Position numbers and translations under genes: made by a program. The notes beneath the pieces are model-generated. The model searched no databases, had not been told where the DNA came from, and was given only the letters and a program-made list of their open reading frames with translations. Source: Schizochytrium sp. CCTCC M209059 (lineage: Eukaryota > Sar > Bigyra > Thraustochytrida > Thraustochytriidae). Taken from it: 64,000 nt of DNA. Location: positions 27,840 to 91,839 of the forward strand of contig KN805428.1 of assembly GCA_000818945.1 (NCBI GenBank). Reading direction: 5' to 3'. Every line of letters begins with the position of its first letter. The stretch's first letter is position 1. Shown in pieces: positions 39,079 to 49,274 of this stretch.

Positions 39079-40050
39079 CTAATGCTTTTCTGGATACGTG
39101 CGCTTGCCTTTGGGGAACTCGGCGTCCACAGCGGCGCGATCCTTGGGAAATCCAAAGTGATCCATGTGGACCTTTGACTCATAGTTCGAGGCGCCCAGAC
39201 GCGGACCGTCGTCAGAGTTGTCCATGAGCTTTGAAAAGTACCCATGCGGGGTCGATTCAATCTTGCCGCTGGCCCACATGCCGACCTCGAGAGACCCGCG
39301 CGATGGGGCACGCACCGAACCAGCCTGACCGCCGGGACCGTCTCCGCCTGGAATCATTGTTTGCTCCCTCTTGTGTTTGGCAATTACACTCTGTGTTGGA
39401 TCGTCAATCTCGCCAAGATTCACGCGCAAGGCGCCCTCATTTACTGTGAACGGGTTGTACGCGCTTTCGATAACAATGTCCAGAAAGATGGTGTCTTTTT
39501 CGTTGGTGGCTTGCAAATACTTTTCGTACTCTGCGCGCAAGAGACGACGGTACCCCTCGGGGTCTCGGGAAGCCAGCTGCTGGGCAACCTTGCTCTGGAT
39601 CGTACCAAACACCTTATCGCGCCACTCTTGGTATCTTTGCTGTTTTTTCCGCAATTCCATTTGATCATGGAAGTCAAGCATCTCGTCGACCTGTTTCGTG
39701 TACGCTTTTGTGTCAAGAACCTCGTGATACATTTTCTGGAATTGTGCCTCCTTCTTGACACGAAGATTTTCAAGGCGATCGCGCACCGCACGCTCGGACT
39801 GCTCTTGTAGCTGCTCCATTTTGGCCCAATAGGCGCGATTGCGCAGGATTTTCTTTTCTTCAACAGCAGCAGCCATTTTCTTCTTTCTTTGCGCGAGGCT
39901 ATTGCGTCGTTTGCCTGTTTGCGCGGCGGTGAGCGCATGTCCATGATGATCAGCGCTGCCGCTTTTGCTCCCGCTGCCTCCGCGAACGAGGTCGTCCAGA
40001 AGCGCCTCCGAGTACACCTTGCAGCCAGAGACTTTGGGTTGGGAAGGCAT
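39079..40050 (-). CDS. FAM228-like, probably ciliary, protein
   Basis: 323 residues from ATG 40050 (MPSQPKVSGCKVYSEALL); an in-frame extension above lacks an ATG in good context. Residues about 55-140 are a charged helical region (RKKKMAAAVEEKKILRNRAY...LENLRVKKEAQF). Residues about 140-235 resemble the FAM228 domain: W-x-D-KVFGTIQSKVAQQL, YEKYLQATNEKDTIFLDIVIE and AYNPF. The C-terminus has VGMWASGKIESTPHGYF and ends in a Lys/Pro-rich tail. FAM228 proteins are poorly characterised and linked to cilia or sperm in animals, so a flagellar role is inferred. The similarity was judged by eye from the W/NxK/FLD/YxPF spacing and should be treated as provisional. Confidence 0.6.
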   Translation of the reverse strand: MPSQPKVSGCKVYSEALLDDLVRGGSGSKSGSADHHGHALTAAQTGKRRNSLAQRKKKMAAAVEEKKILRNRAYWAKMEQLQEQSERAVRDRLENLRVKKEAQFQKMYHEVLDTKAYTKQVDEMLDFHDQMELRKKQQRYQEWRDKVFGTIQSKVAQQLASRDPEGYRRLLRAEYEKYLQATNEKDTIFLDIVIESAYNPFTVNEGALRVNLGEIDDPTQSVIAKHKREQTMIPGGDGPGGQAGSVRAPSRGSLEVGMWASGKIESTPHGYFSKLMDNSDDGPRLGASNYESKVHMDHFGFPKDRAAVDAEFPKGKRTYPEKH

Positions 40051-41167
40051 CGTGCGCTCTCTGACTTTGCTCGACGCCGCGTTCGCAGGTCTTGCTCTTG
40101 CCGCTCTGGCTCGCCTGCACGCGGCGCGCGCGCGCGCGCAAGGGCCGCTCTCCTTATTTTCTCCAGGCCCTGGCGCAGAATGAGGCCGTCTTTCAATGTG
40201 TACGTGCGTCGATTCCACAATGATACATCATGGTTCGTAGTAGTTGGGGGAGATCCGTTGACGAGGAGCACTGCAAATCATTCAATTATAGGCCTATTGA
40301 CTGTAAATCATTCGAGTCATTTCTCATCCGAGTTGATGGACATGATACGAAGCAAGTAAGCCAGCCTTTCAATGCCGCGGTAACCATCATTCGCTTGGGG
40401 CATGGGTGGAGCGGGTTAGAGCATTGAAGGAATGATGGCCGAAGAAAGCCAAATATAGCAACGAGTGAGTTGAGGCTTTTTTTCTCTTTGCATTTCCTCA
40501 CGATGACGAATGAGGTCAGTGGGCTGTCATGCTGCTTGCTCGTATCCCTGAATTATATTTGTACGGGGCCGACACCTCACCGAGAGACCTCGATGTCCAT
40601 CCAGGACGGTGGTGACAAAAAGATCCTGCGCTGGACCAATCCACGACACCTGCGAACGACACCTGCAGCTGCCGCCCGCGACAGTACTACCACCCGATAG
40701 CGGCGGCCCCGTTGTCTGCCGACGGCGCCACGGCCGCCTCGCTGGCCCGCGTCTCCGCGTCGACCTCGACATTGCCACACAGACAGGCAGCCTGCCTGCC
40801 TGCCTGCCTGACTGACTGACTGACTGACTGCCCTCTCCCTCGCTCCTCTTCCTTCTTCTCGTGGACGGACGGTCTTGTTCTTGCTTGCTTGCCTGCCTGC
40901 CTGCCTGCCTGCCTGACAGTCGCAAGCGAGCAGAAGCCAAAGCCCGAAAGATAGCGCCCTCTCGCGCGTCGCGCGCGTCGGGGCTGCGTGGCCGGCGCCC
41001 GCGCGGCAGCCGGCCGGCCGAGCGACGCGCCGCAGCGAGCGCGGCGGCACAGCCCGAGCGCGGCGGCGGAGCGCGGCGGCGGAGGCAGCGAGGGCAGCGA
41101 GGCCGGCGCGAGGAGCGGCGACGCGGACGCGGACGCGGATCCGCGGAGACCGAACGCGGCGCCGCAA
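40051..41167. promoter_or_regulatory. Divergent region FAM228-like / PP2C
   Basis: About 1.1 kb. It holds a TAGGCCTA palindrome (40289-40296), CCTG/ACTG repeats (40787-40831) and (CTTG/CCTG)n (40882-40916). The PP2C frame stays open from 40988, but the first ATG is at 41168. No separate gene is seen. Confidence 0.5.
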
Positions 41168-41651
41168 ATGGCGGGATCGAGCCCAGAAGATGCAGAGGCG
41201 AGAGCGGCTTCTGGACCGGGCCCAGCAGGGCTGGCAGACTTGCTGCGGATGAGCATGCACAAGAGCGCAGAGTTCGGTAAGGCCGAGCAAGATGGCGATC
41301 AAGAGGAAGAGGAGGACAAGAAAGAGGAGGTGGAGGCGGGGGACGACGGAAGTGGAGAAGACTTTGATTTGTGGGAGCAGCTGCAAGGCCTCATGCAAGC
41401 ATCCATCGCGCGGCGCAACTTTTTCGGCCAGACTGGAAAACCTGCGGTCCATGACGGCCCCGAGAGAGAGCGCATTCGAGCCACCTTGCGCGCACGGCTA
41501 CAGAGGAGAGCATCTTCGGAGGAGCCGCCCGAGGGTGTCCGCAAGGCGGCAAGAAAACTCCATCACCCGTCATCGTCTGCTTCATCCTCTTCGTCATCGT
41601 CGTCGTCAGCAGCATCGACAACAACAACAGCGGCATTATCAGGTGCATCCT

Positions 41652-41685
<34 letters not shown>

Positions 41686-42922
41686 TTCAAGTTTTCCAGG
41701 AAAGGACGAGGATGAAGCAGATCGTCCAAGCCCAGAAGCGCGCGAGCGCGAGGACTTTGGAGCAAATGGAGAATTTGCCTGCATTGCCAAGCAAGGCAAA
41801 CGTGACTACATGGAAGACTGCTTTTCAACGCATCTGAGGGCTGGAAAGGACAATATTCATCTCTTCGGAGTTTACGATGGGCACGGCGGCAGTCTATGCG
41901 CCGAGTTCTGCGCAGACGAACTTCTCCACACGCTCGCACAGCATGCGCAGTTGGAAACAAATCCAAAACGGGCCATGCAGGCGGCCTTTGAATTCCTGGA
42001 CAGCGTCTTTTGCGAGCTCTCGCATGAGCACCTTTTGCAAGATGGGTCGACGGCAACGGTGGCTATTGTTTGTCGAGACGAAAAGCAGCAGGCGAGTCTC
42101 ACGGTTGGAAATGTTGGTGACTCGCGATGCGTGCTTGTTCGCGCGGGCAAAGAGGTTGACGTGCTGACCCGAGACCATCTTCCGAGCTTGGACGACGAAG
42201 CCGAGCGGATTCGGGACCAGGGCGGCATGATAATCATGTGTGGTGGTCTGGCGCGCGTGCAAGGCTGCCTCGCCGTGAGCCGCGCGCTAGGAGACGCAAG
42301 CTTGAAACCCTATGTGACAGGGACTCCAGAGGTTGTTTCGCGAAAGGTTCCCATGAACGAAGGCCCTACCTTTCTCTGTATCGCTTCGGATGGCGTCTGG
42401 GATGAAGTTAGCAATGATGAGGCTGCAGAGGTTCTTCTGGCAAGAGGAGCCAAGGACGGAGCTGCTCGGCTCGTGCGCTTGGCGCTCGATCGCGGTTCGG
42501 ACGACAATCTTACTTGCATGGCCATTGACCTACGTGCCCTTGGCGGCAGCGGTGCCAATAGCGCGGGCACTGCGGACGTCAAGGCTGCTCAATCTATTGG
42601 ACACGCCCGAAGCAGTGGTGCTGAGAGGAAGCGGCCGGCCCCCAAGCAGCGCGTGGACAGTGCAGATACCGCAGCATCTGCATCTAGAAACGCTGACGAA
42701 CCAGAATCGAGTGGAGCAAGCAACATAACACATGATGCTGGTGCTAGTGCAAGTGCTGCTGGTGCTATGGGGATAGAGTCTGGGGCTGATGCCGCTAATA
42801 CAACGAGCGCAGGACTGAGTTCTGAACGATCGGAGGAGAACGTGCCTGGCACCGCCTCCCAAGCGGAGAAGGCCTCTGAGAATCGGCAAGAGCCTCGAAT
42901 CACGCGGCGAAAGCTGTCTTGA
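41168..42922 (+). CDS. PP2C-family (PPM) Ser/Thr protein phosphatase
   Basis: 584 residues from ATG 41168. The N-terminal 195 residues are acidic, then Ser/Thr/Ala-rich, with an alanine run from a CAG tract (41655-41686). Residues about 200-456 carry the full PP2C motif set: KRDYMEDCF, FGVYDGHGG, DGSTATVAIV, VGNVGDSRCVLV, LAVSRALGD, CIASDGVWDEVSN and SDDNLTCMAIDL. The aspartates that bind the two catalytic metals (in VYDGHGG, SDGVWD and DDN) are present, so it should be an active Mg2+/Mn2+-dependent phosphatase. The 125-residue C-terminus is Ala/Ser-rich and probably disordered. The substrate is unknown. It is convergent with the J-domain gene about 100 nt away. Confidence 0.92.
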
Positions 42923-43024
42923 CGGGGAGATGCACGCCGCGCCGTCTCACACAAACTAGCTGTCTGACGTAAAGTCTCGCGCAAAAGCTGTATGGAGATT
43001 ACGCCTGGCACGAACCTTTAACAG

Positions 43025-43666
43025 TTAGCGACACTTTCTGATCCAAAAGCTCGCGCTGCGCATAATGAAGTTTCTATTTGGCAAATATGTGTGAAAAGAC
43101 CTGCGGTTGCCGACCTCGTCGGTTTCTCTCATCAGATCCCGAAGCCTGGACATCCGATCGCCCCCGCGGGCTTGCTGACGACGATGAAAAGCCTGGTGCT
43201 TGGACATCTTTTTGGCTTCTTGCTCGAGACGTTCCTTTTCTTCCGCCTTTTTGATGGAAATAAAGTATTCGCGAAGATCCTCTGGAATGCTATTGTTCGC
43301 ATACTTGCCGAGACCGTGAGCGCGTTCCCACTCGTCGACATTGTAGTTTGAGAACTTGGTGGCCCCTTGCGTGAATTGTGCCGCGAACTCGCGCTGCTTG
43401 CGCAGGTGCTCTGCAAAGTCGGCGTCGTCCGTCGACTGTTGCGTCGTCCAATTCGAGCGGCTACCAGCTTGGTCGTAGCTTGATCTTTCGCTAGCATCCG
43501 AGAGCACGCGATAAGCCTCTTGGATCTGCTGGAACTTTTGCTCTGTTCCACCACGATCGGGGTGGTGCAGCTTGGCTAGCCTCAGGTACGCTGCGCGGAT
43601 CTCCTTGCTGGTGGCGCCGCGCTGCACGCCTAGCACCAGATACAAGTCTTCGCCATCCTGACTCAT
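43025..43666 (-). CDS. J-domain (DnaJ/HSP40) protein
   Basis: 213 residues from ATG 43666. Residues about 5-65 are a J domain: LYLVLGVQRGATSKEIRAAY, the HPD motif in KLHHPDRGG, and FQQIQEAYRVLSDASERSSYD. HPD is needed to stimulate Hsp70 ATPase. The rest is a charged helical region (KKAEEKERLEQEAKKMSKHQ) and a short C-terminus ending SFWIRKCR. There is no Gly/Phe region or zinc finger, so it is a type III J protein; the client or compartment cannot be read. Confidence 0.87.
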   Translation of the reverse strand: MSQDGEDLYLVLGVQRGATSKEIRAAYLRLAKLHHPDRGGTEQKFQQIQEAYRVLSDASERSSYDQAGSRSNWTTQQSTDDADFAEHLRKQREFAAQFTQGATKFSNYNVDEWERAHGLGKYANNSIPEDLREYFISIKKAEEKERLEQEAKKMSKHQAFHRRQQARGGDRMSRLRDLMRETDEVGNRRSFHTYLPNRNFIMRSASFWIRKCR

Positions 43667-45191
43667 GGTTCGCGGCTCCTTGTATCGCGCAGGAGGGAGC
43701 CCCACGTCGTCTGGGGCCTACCTAGCTCTCCGCTATCCACTTGCCTGCCTCTTTACCTCGTCGCCACGGCCCTGGCGTCTGCACGGCCGCGCGCAAGAAG
43801 GGTATACGTACGGCTCAGGTGATTGCATTTCTTCGCCTTTCTCCATTTCTATTCCACGTAGTACACTAGTTCGTATATGCCATTCCACCGCCTTTGTTTT
43901 TGTCATGACCGTCATCAAGCATTTAGACCTACTTGTATCGTAGCCATGGGCAGGCGAACGAAGGTGATCACCATACGCATCTGACAGAATGATGCTTGGT
44001 AGACGACACGCAACGTCCTGCGGCCGGCCGCAGATCGCAAGGGTTATCAGAGTCATGCTTGAGCACCTCAGGCCTAGGGCCCTAGGAACAGATTTATTGC
44101 GTTTTGGCAGTCTCCACCATGCTTTAATGAATGAAGAGGCAGGCAGCATGCTCTCACACGCAAGATCAGATCTTTCGATTGGAGGCTTGACTCATGCTGA
44201 CCATCTTCATCAGGACCCCTGCAATGCACAATTCATCCATGAACATCAATCCGGGATTTTTCCGATGACGGGGCGAATGAACGAACCCGGCGGATCCCAT
44301 TTCTTCGGAGCCCCCTCGCTTTAAACGCGGGGCAACCTCGTGCACTCTTCTGCTTTGTTCTGCTTTCCTTTGCTTTGTTTTGCTTTGTTCTACTTTCCTT
44401 TGCTTTCATTTGCTTTGTTCTGTTTTCATTTGCTTTGTTCTGCTTTCATTTGCTTTGTTTCGCTTTGTTTTGCAATGTTCTGCTTTGCTCGACTTCCTCC
44501 GCTTTGCTCCGCTTCCAGCCTCTTCGGTCCGGCCTCGAGGAGAGAGACTCGGCTCGGGGTTGTCGACCGGGTGAGCGAGACGGCGTCTCGACGCAACGCG
44601 CATCAGCCGCAGACCCGATTCGTGCTGCGGCCTACACTCTCGCCTTGCCCAGCTACCTTGCACTGCTGTCTACGCCACGCCGCTCGCGCAGGACGTGTAT
44701 ACAGGCGCTCTTAGTCTCTGCAGCTGCGCGCATCAAGTGGGTGAGGCGAGTCCCAGGGCCGAGACCTGGATCAGCGACAGCGAGCGAGGTCCTCGGTCAG
44801 TCCTCCTCCTGGACTGCCTTCACCGCAAGCAGACAAGGATCGGGCGAGTGAGGAAGCGAGCAAGCAAGCAAGCGAGCCACGCAAGAGGGATCCCGCCCGA
44901 GCGGACTCACGGCGGCCTGGATTCCGGCAGCTTACCTTACAGCTAGCATTCTCATACCGGTCACGCAGGGTCAGGTCAGTCACAGTCGCAGAAAGAGCAA
45001 AGTCAAAGCCGAAGCCGAAGCCAAAGTGAGCCCAAGATAGCAAATTGCCAAAGCGAAGCAAGCAGACGCCTGGGCAAGAGCGGAGGAATCTCTGGAGGCC
45101 AGAATCGGACAAGCCAAGAGAAAGACAAGAGAAAGACAGGGCAGCTTTGCTTGATCAATCGACTCAATCGATAGATCACTCGACGGCCAGG
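43667..45191. promoter_or_regulatory. Divergent region J-protein / PMP34-like carrier
   Basis: About 1.5 kb. A degenerate CTTTGTTCTGCTTT / CTTTCCTTTG repeat runs through 44350-44500. A 111-residue frame at 43989-44324 starts with ATG but has no recognisable domain and is not annotated as a gene. AAGCC(G) iterations occur at 45008-45030, and TCGATCGACTCAATCGA-like sequence precedes the carrier start. Confidence 0.5.
44347..44500 (+). repeat. Degenerate pyrimidine-rich minisatellite
   Basis: About ten imperfect 14-15-nt units of the form (T/C)TTTGTTCTGCTTTC(A/C) on the plus strand. They are not coding, although they keep frames open. Confidence 0.85.
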
Positions 45192-46094
45192 ATGGACGCC
45201 TTTATCGACGCGACCAACGCCGGCGTGGGCAGCGCCTGCTCAAAGCTGATCGTGTACCCATTCGATCTGATCAAGACCCGCATGGCAACGACCGGGAAAA
45301 ACATTCAGGAGACCGTTGATGATCTTAAAACCGAGGGCGGCGGTGTGGGCGGCCTGTACAAGGGCATTGGGCCAAAGATGGTCAAGTCGGTGACGGGCAA
45401 GTTCTTTTACTTTTATTTGTACACGACCTTGAGCAAAATGCGACTGGCCATGATGGAGGACCCGTCCAAGGGTCTGGACACGGCCTCGAACCTTGTCATT
45501 GGGTACTTTTCCGAGATTCTCGAGCTGCCCATTGTGATGCCTCTCGAGGCCGTGGTGTCCCGCGTGCAGGCCGCCAAGGACTCGCGCACGAGCGCACTGG
45601 ACATTGCACGGCAAATGTACGCCAAGGGCGGCCTTGCGTGCTTTTATGTGTCGTTGGATGCGTACATTCTTGGTGCCACGCAGCCGGCGATCCAAATGTC
45701 CATCTACGACCAAGTAAGGCGGATCATGCTGCGCAACCGGACAGGCGACCTGAGCGCGCTCGAGTCGTTCTCACTGGCCACGTTGGCGGGCTGCCTTGCG
45801 GTCACGGCAGCCTATCCGATGGACATGTGTCGCTGCATCGCGCAGACCGAGACCGAGGACGGCAAGGAGAAGAAGAACATTTTCCAGGCCATGCGGCACA
45901 TTCTCAAGACAGAAGGCTTTCAGGGTCTTTTCAAAGGGCTCTCTGCTCAGCTCTTTCAGGCTGTCCTCTCGGCCTCGATCATGCTCATGGTCAAAGAGCG
46001 AATTCAGGCAGCGACGACTCGCATCCTCGTGTCCATGTTTGTCGCGCTGGGTCTGTACAAGCCCAAGCCCGTATCGCCCGAGTTGCTCACCTAG
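45192..46094 (+). CDS. Peroxisomal adenine nucleotide/cofactor carrier, PMP34 (SLC25A17)-like
   Basis: 300 residues from ATG 45192; the ORF upstream is leader. Three mitochondrial-carrier repeats are present with signatures PFDLIKTRM, PLEAVVSRVQ and PMDMCRCIAQ (P-x-[DE]-x-x-[KR]-type). Family-specific segments match PMP34: KFFYFYLYTTLSKM, ATQPAIQMSIYDQVRR, a GDLSALESFSLATLAGCLAVTAAYP segment and GLFKGLSAQLFQAVLSASIM. PMP34 carriers exchange ATP, CoA, FAD or NAD+ across the peroxisomal membrane to support beta-oxidation. Subcellular location is inferred from family membership. Length and repeats are complete. Confidence 0.85.
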   Translation: MDAFIDATNAGVGSACSKLIVYPFDLIKTRMATTGKNIQETVDDLKTEGGGVGGLYKGIGPKMVKSVTGKFFYFYLYTTLSKMRLAMMEDPSKGLDTASNLVIGYFSEILELPIVMPLEAVVSRVQAAKDSRTSALDIARQMYAKGGLACFYVSLDAYILGATQPAIQMSIYDQVRRIMLRNRTGDLSALESFSLATLAGCLAVTAAYPMDMCRCIAQTETEDGKEKKNIFQAMRHILKTEGFQGLFKGLSAQLFQAVLSASIMLMVKERIQAATTRILVSMFVALGLYKPKPVSPELLT

Positions 46095-46398
46095 CTTGTC
46101 TTTTCTCTCTCACCCCGCCATAAATAGCCACGACTAGAAATCTTCAAGCTCGTTGCACTATCGAGCGAGCCACTGCACGAGCACTTACTTGCCATCAGGA
46201 CAGAAAACAAAATAACAAATATGTAAAGTTTGGTCGAACAAGGGCGTGCGCACGAGACGTCTCAAAGCAAAGAAGACACTTCTCCAGGGCACGGCCTGCG
46301 AGGAAATATCGTCAAATGTGTCGGGCCACTTTTTCAAACAGAAAAAAATGTAGTGGTACCCACCCCCTTTACGTGACGCGTTCTTCCAAACTCAACCA
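46095..46398. other. Convergent spacer carrier / profilin
   Basis: 304 nt, 3' UTRs of both genes; nothing else recognised. Confidence 0.5.
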
Positions 46399-46869
46399 CT
46401 AGTAGCCAGCTTGGTAGAGGTAGCGACCGAGTGCCTCGACGGCGTAGTTGCAGGCCGCACCAGTCTGGCCCTTTGCCTCGTCAAAGGTACCAAGAATGAG
46501 TGACTGGTTCGTGACAACGAGGCAACCGCCGCCCTTGGGCTTTTTAAAGTACATTGTGGCCAAACCATCATCTGCAGATCCATTTGGGTACGTGCGCACA
46601 GGCATGTACTTGACGCCGTTGCAGCGCAAGCCTTCTGCAGGTTTACGCAGCGTCTGTGCAATAGTGACGAGAATGACAGCCTCGTTGATGGTCTGTTTGG
46701 CCTCGGTGCCATCGTCCTGGGTAACCACACCTTCATACTGTCTTGGTAAGAACTCTGGGGTTCCAGCCCAAACCGCAGCGTCTTGCTTGCCGATCATGAG
46801 TGCTTCGTTTACATTGCCTGTGTCTGTGAGCTGCGTCTCCAAGTACTGCTGCCACGTCGCGGTCCCCAT
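46399..46869 (-). CDS. PFN: Profilin
   Basis: 156 residues from ATG 46869. The N-terminal helix MGTATWQQYLETQL carries the tryptophan used for poly-proline binding, followed by EALMIGKQDAAVWAGTPEF, then the central sheet with KYMPVRTYPN and GGGCLVVTNQSLILGTFDE, and a C-terminal helix ending YLYQAGY. The layout fits profilin, slightly longer than the usual 125-135 residues because of an acidic loop (VVTQDDGTEAKQ). Profilin binds G-actin and proline-rich ligands and feeds actin to formins. No intron is evident. Confidence 0.9.
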   Translation of the reverse strand: MGTATWQQYLETQLTDTGNVNEALMIGKQDAAVWAGTPEFLPRQYEGVVTQDDGTEAKQTINEAVILVTIAQTLRKPAEGLRCNGVKYMPVRTYPNGSADDGLATMYFKKPKGGGCLVVTNQSLILGTFDEAKGQTGAACNYAVEALGRYLYQAGY

Positions 46870-47436
46870 GGTGCCTTATAAGAGAGGAACAAGTCGCGGG
46901 AAGGTAGCCTAGCCTCGCCCCCTTTGCAACGCTCCGCGCGCGCTCACGTCTTTCTCGATCAAGGCAAGCAAGAACTGCCCTGCAGACTACGAGCGCCCCG
47001 ACGCGGTCACGCTGCGCGCCCCCCCCCCCCCCCAAAGCGCTTCTGCGCGTATGTGTGCGCGTGTGCGCGCGCTGTACGAGTAGTAGTACTTGGATTGCTC
47101 TGCTCTCGCTTCGTCCGCCTGCAACCTCCCTCTGCCTGCCTGCTAGCTTGCCTGCCTGCCTGCCTGCGTGCCTGCCTGCGTGGTCGAGCCCCTGCCGCGC
47201 CGTGCTTCGCAGCTCTGGGCAGACGAAGACGTCGGGGCTACTAGTAGCGCTCTGCTCTTTCGTGCGAGCGTCCGCTTGGCTCCTCACGCAAGCCGGCTTG
47301 GCCCACGCTCGCTTGTCTCTACTCGCTCGTCTACGTGCCTCCGAGTCGTGCTAGCTTGCACTGGGCCTAGCAGCTAGCTACTGCTAGCTATATACGGGAA
47401 GTTCATCATCCAAGTTGACAATGGACAATGGACAAT

Positions 47437-47982
47437 GTTTGTTTGTTTGTTTGTTTGTTTGTTTGTTTGTTTGTTTGTTTGTTTGTTTGGTTGTTTGTTT
47501 GTTTGTTTGTTTGTTTGTTTGTTTGTTTGTTTGTTTGTTTGTTTGTTTGTTTGTTTGTTTGTTTGTTTGTTTGTTTGTTTGTTTGTTTGTTTGTTTGTTT
47601 GTTTGTTTGTTTGTTTGTTTGTTTGTTTGTTTGTTTGTTTGTTTGTTTGTTTGTTTGTTTGTTTGTTTGTTTGTTTGTTTGTTTGTTTGTTTGTTTGTTT
47701 GTTTGTTTGTTTGTTTGTTTGTTTGTTTGTTTGTTTGTTTGTTTGTTTGTTTGTTTGTTTGTTTGTTTGTTTGTTTGTTTGTTTGTTTGTTTGTTTGTTT
47801 GTTTGTTTGTTTGTTTGTTTGTTTGTTTGTTTGTTTGTTTGTTTGTTTGTTTGTTTGTTTGTTTGTTTGTTTGTTTGTTTGTTTGTTTGTTTGTTTGTTT
47901 GTTTGTTTGTTTGTTTGTTTGTTTGTTTGTTTGTTTGTTTGTTTGTTTGTTTGTTTGTTTGTTTGTTTGTTTGTTTGTTTGT
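47437..47982 (+). repeat. GTTT tetranucleotide satellite, 546 bp
   Basis: About 136 tandem GTTT units with a single substitution (T to G at 47490). The unit has no stop codon in any frame on either strand, which yields long spurious frames encoding VCLF or KQTN repeats. An 8-bp inverted pair flanks it: GTTGACAA at 47414-47421 and TTGTCAAC at 47986-47993. Confidence 0.97.
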
Positions 47983-48683
47983 GAGTTGTCAACGTGTGCG
48001 AAGAAAAAAAGAAAGTTGGACAAACAAAGAAACAAACAAACTATAAATGCAAAATGGAAGCAACAAACAATGGACTCTACGCCGCTTCTTGCACGAACGT
48101 CGAGAGAAATTGTCCTCTTCCAGTCCCCAGGAAACAGCAGTGTGGGATAATCAAGACCAGTGCAGGCTTAGTGGAGGCCCCACCCCTGCCTTTTCCCACA
48201 CTCGCTACTATCATTCGTCCTTAGGGGGAAGACCGCCGACGGTGCAGAAGCAAACTGTCTAGTGTATTGAGGCGGATACGGCACTTGTGATCGCCGCGAT
48301 TGCACTGCAGCGCATCGTGTCTCCCCGCACCTTCGTCTGCGCCCCTCTGCGTCTTGATCAAGAATTCCCGCCTTGGCAAAATTCCGCGACCAGTCTTCTC
48401 CTGCGCGTCGCCCTCGGCCACTGCGCGCACGCCCGTCGCGCCTGCCCGCTCGCGTCTCGCGCCCTCGCGCCTGCCCTCCCGCTGCCTGCCTCGCCGCCCT
48501 CTCCCGCGCGCGCGCCCGTCACTTCCCTTCCCTTCCCTGCGCAGGCAAGGCAGCTCAGCTCAGCTCAGACGAGAGCAGCTCAGATCGGCTCAGAGCAGCC
48601 CGCGCGTCAGCGACCTCGCCGCCTCTTCGCCTGTCCATTCCCGCGGCCCTCCGCGCCCGGCGTCCACCCCCCGCCGCCCGCCG

Positions 48684-48766
48684 NNNNNNNNNNNNNNNNN
48701 NNNNNNNNNNNNNNNNNNNNNNNNNNNNNNNNNNNNNNNNNNNNNNNNNNNNNNNNNNNNNNNNNN
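48684..48766. other. Assembly gap (83 N)
   Basis: Gap in GC-rich, purine/pyrimidine-biased sequence upstream of the CCT-domain gene; its true size is unknown. Confidence 0.99.
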
Positions 48767-49274
48767 CTGCAGCCGCGCGCCACGAGCGAGCAGCGCCGCC
48801 CGCCTGCCGCCTGCCGGCCTGCGCGGCCTGCCTCCGCCGCTCCGCCTCCGCCTCCGTGTGCCGCGTTCGACGCGCGGCAGTCCCGTGCGAGCGAGAGGGC
48901 GAGCGACGAGGAGCGCGACGAGGAGCGCGCGGCGCGGAGCAGCGCAGAGCGCAGGGCAGGGCAGGGCAGAGCAGCGCAGAGCAGCGCGCAGCGGAGCAGC
49001 GCAGCGCGCAGCGCGCAGCGGGGCAGAGCACTCTCGCGCGCCGCGGCGCTGCATCGGGCATCGTTCGCGGCAAGCGAGGGCGAAGGAGCTCTCCGCGCGT
49101 TCGTTCTTTTCCTCGGGAGCGCGCTGGCGCGGGGCGTGGCTGCGCGCGCCGCGCAGAGGACGTGGTTGCCCTGCACGGGTCTGGCGTGCTTAGCTTGACC
49201 CGACCCGACTCGACTCTATTCGCCTCGACTCGGCTTCGTAAGCCCGCGCGTCTCGCTCACCTCTCTCGAGCAGG

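Larger units (their letters stand above)
46870..49274. other. 2.4-kb repeat-rich region with GTTT satellite and gap
   Basis: No gene supported. It contains a C run (47023-47034), CTGCCTGC tracts (47130-47185), the GTTT satellite (47437-47982) and an N gap (48684-48766) in GC-rich sequence. AGCAGCGCAGAG-type repeats (48935-49030) lie upstream of the CCT-domain gene and probably belong to its promoter or 5' UTR. Confidence 0.55.

Noticed and set aside
40577..41452. 291-residue minus-strand frame opposite the PP2C promoter and N-terminus
   Set aside because: It is Arg/Ala-rich, overlaps a real PP2C start and has no domain.
43989..44324. 111-residue plus-strand frame between the J-protein and carrier genes
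   Set aside because: It starts with ATG but shows no domain, no compositional signal and overlaps an equally long minus-strand frame.
47384..48150. Long frames encoding VCLF and KQTN repeats on both strands
   Set aside because: They are translations of the GTTT satellite, which has no stop in any frame; there is no codon bias, domain or complete gene structure.
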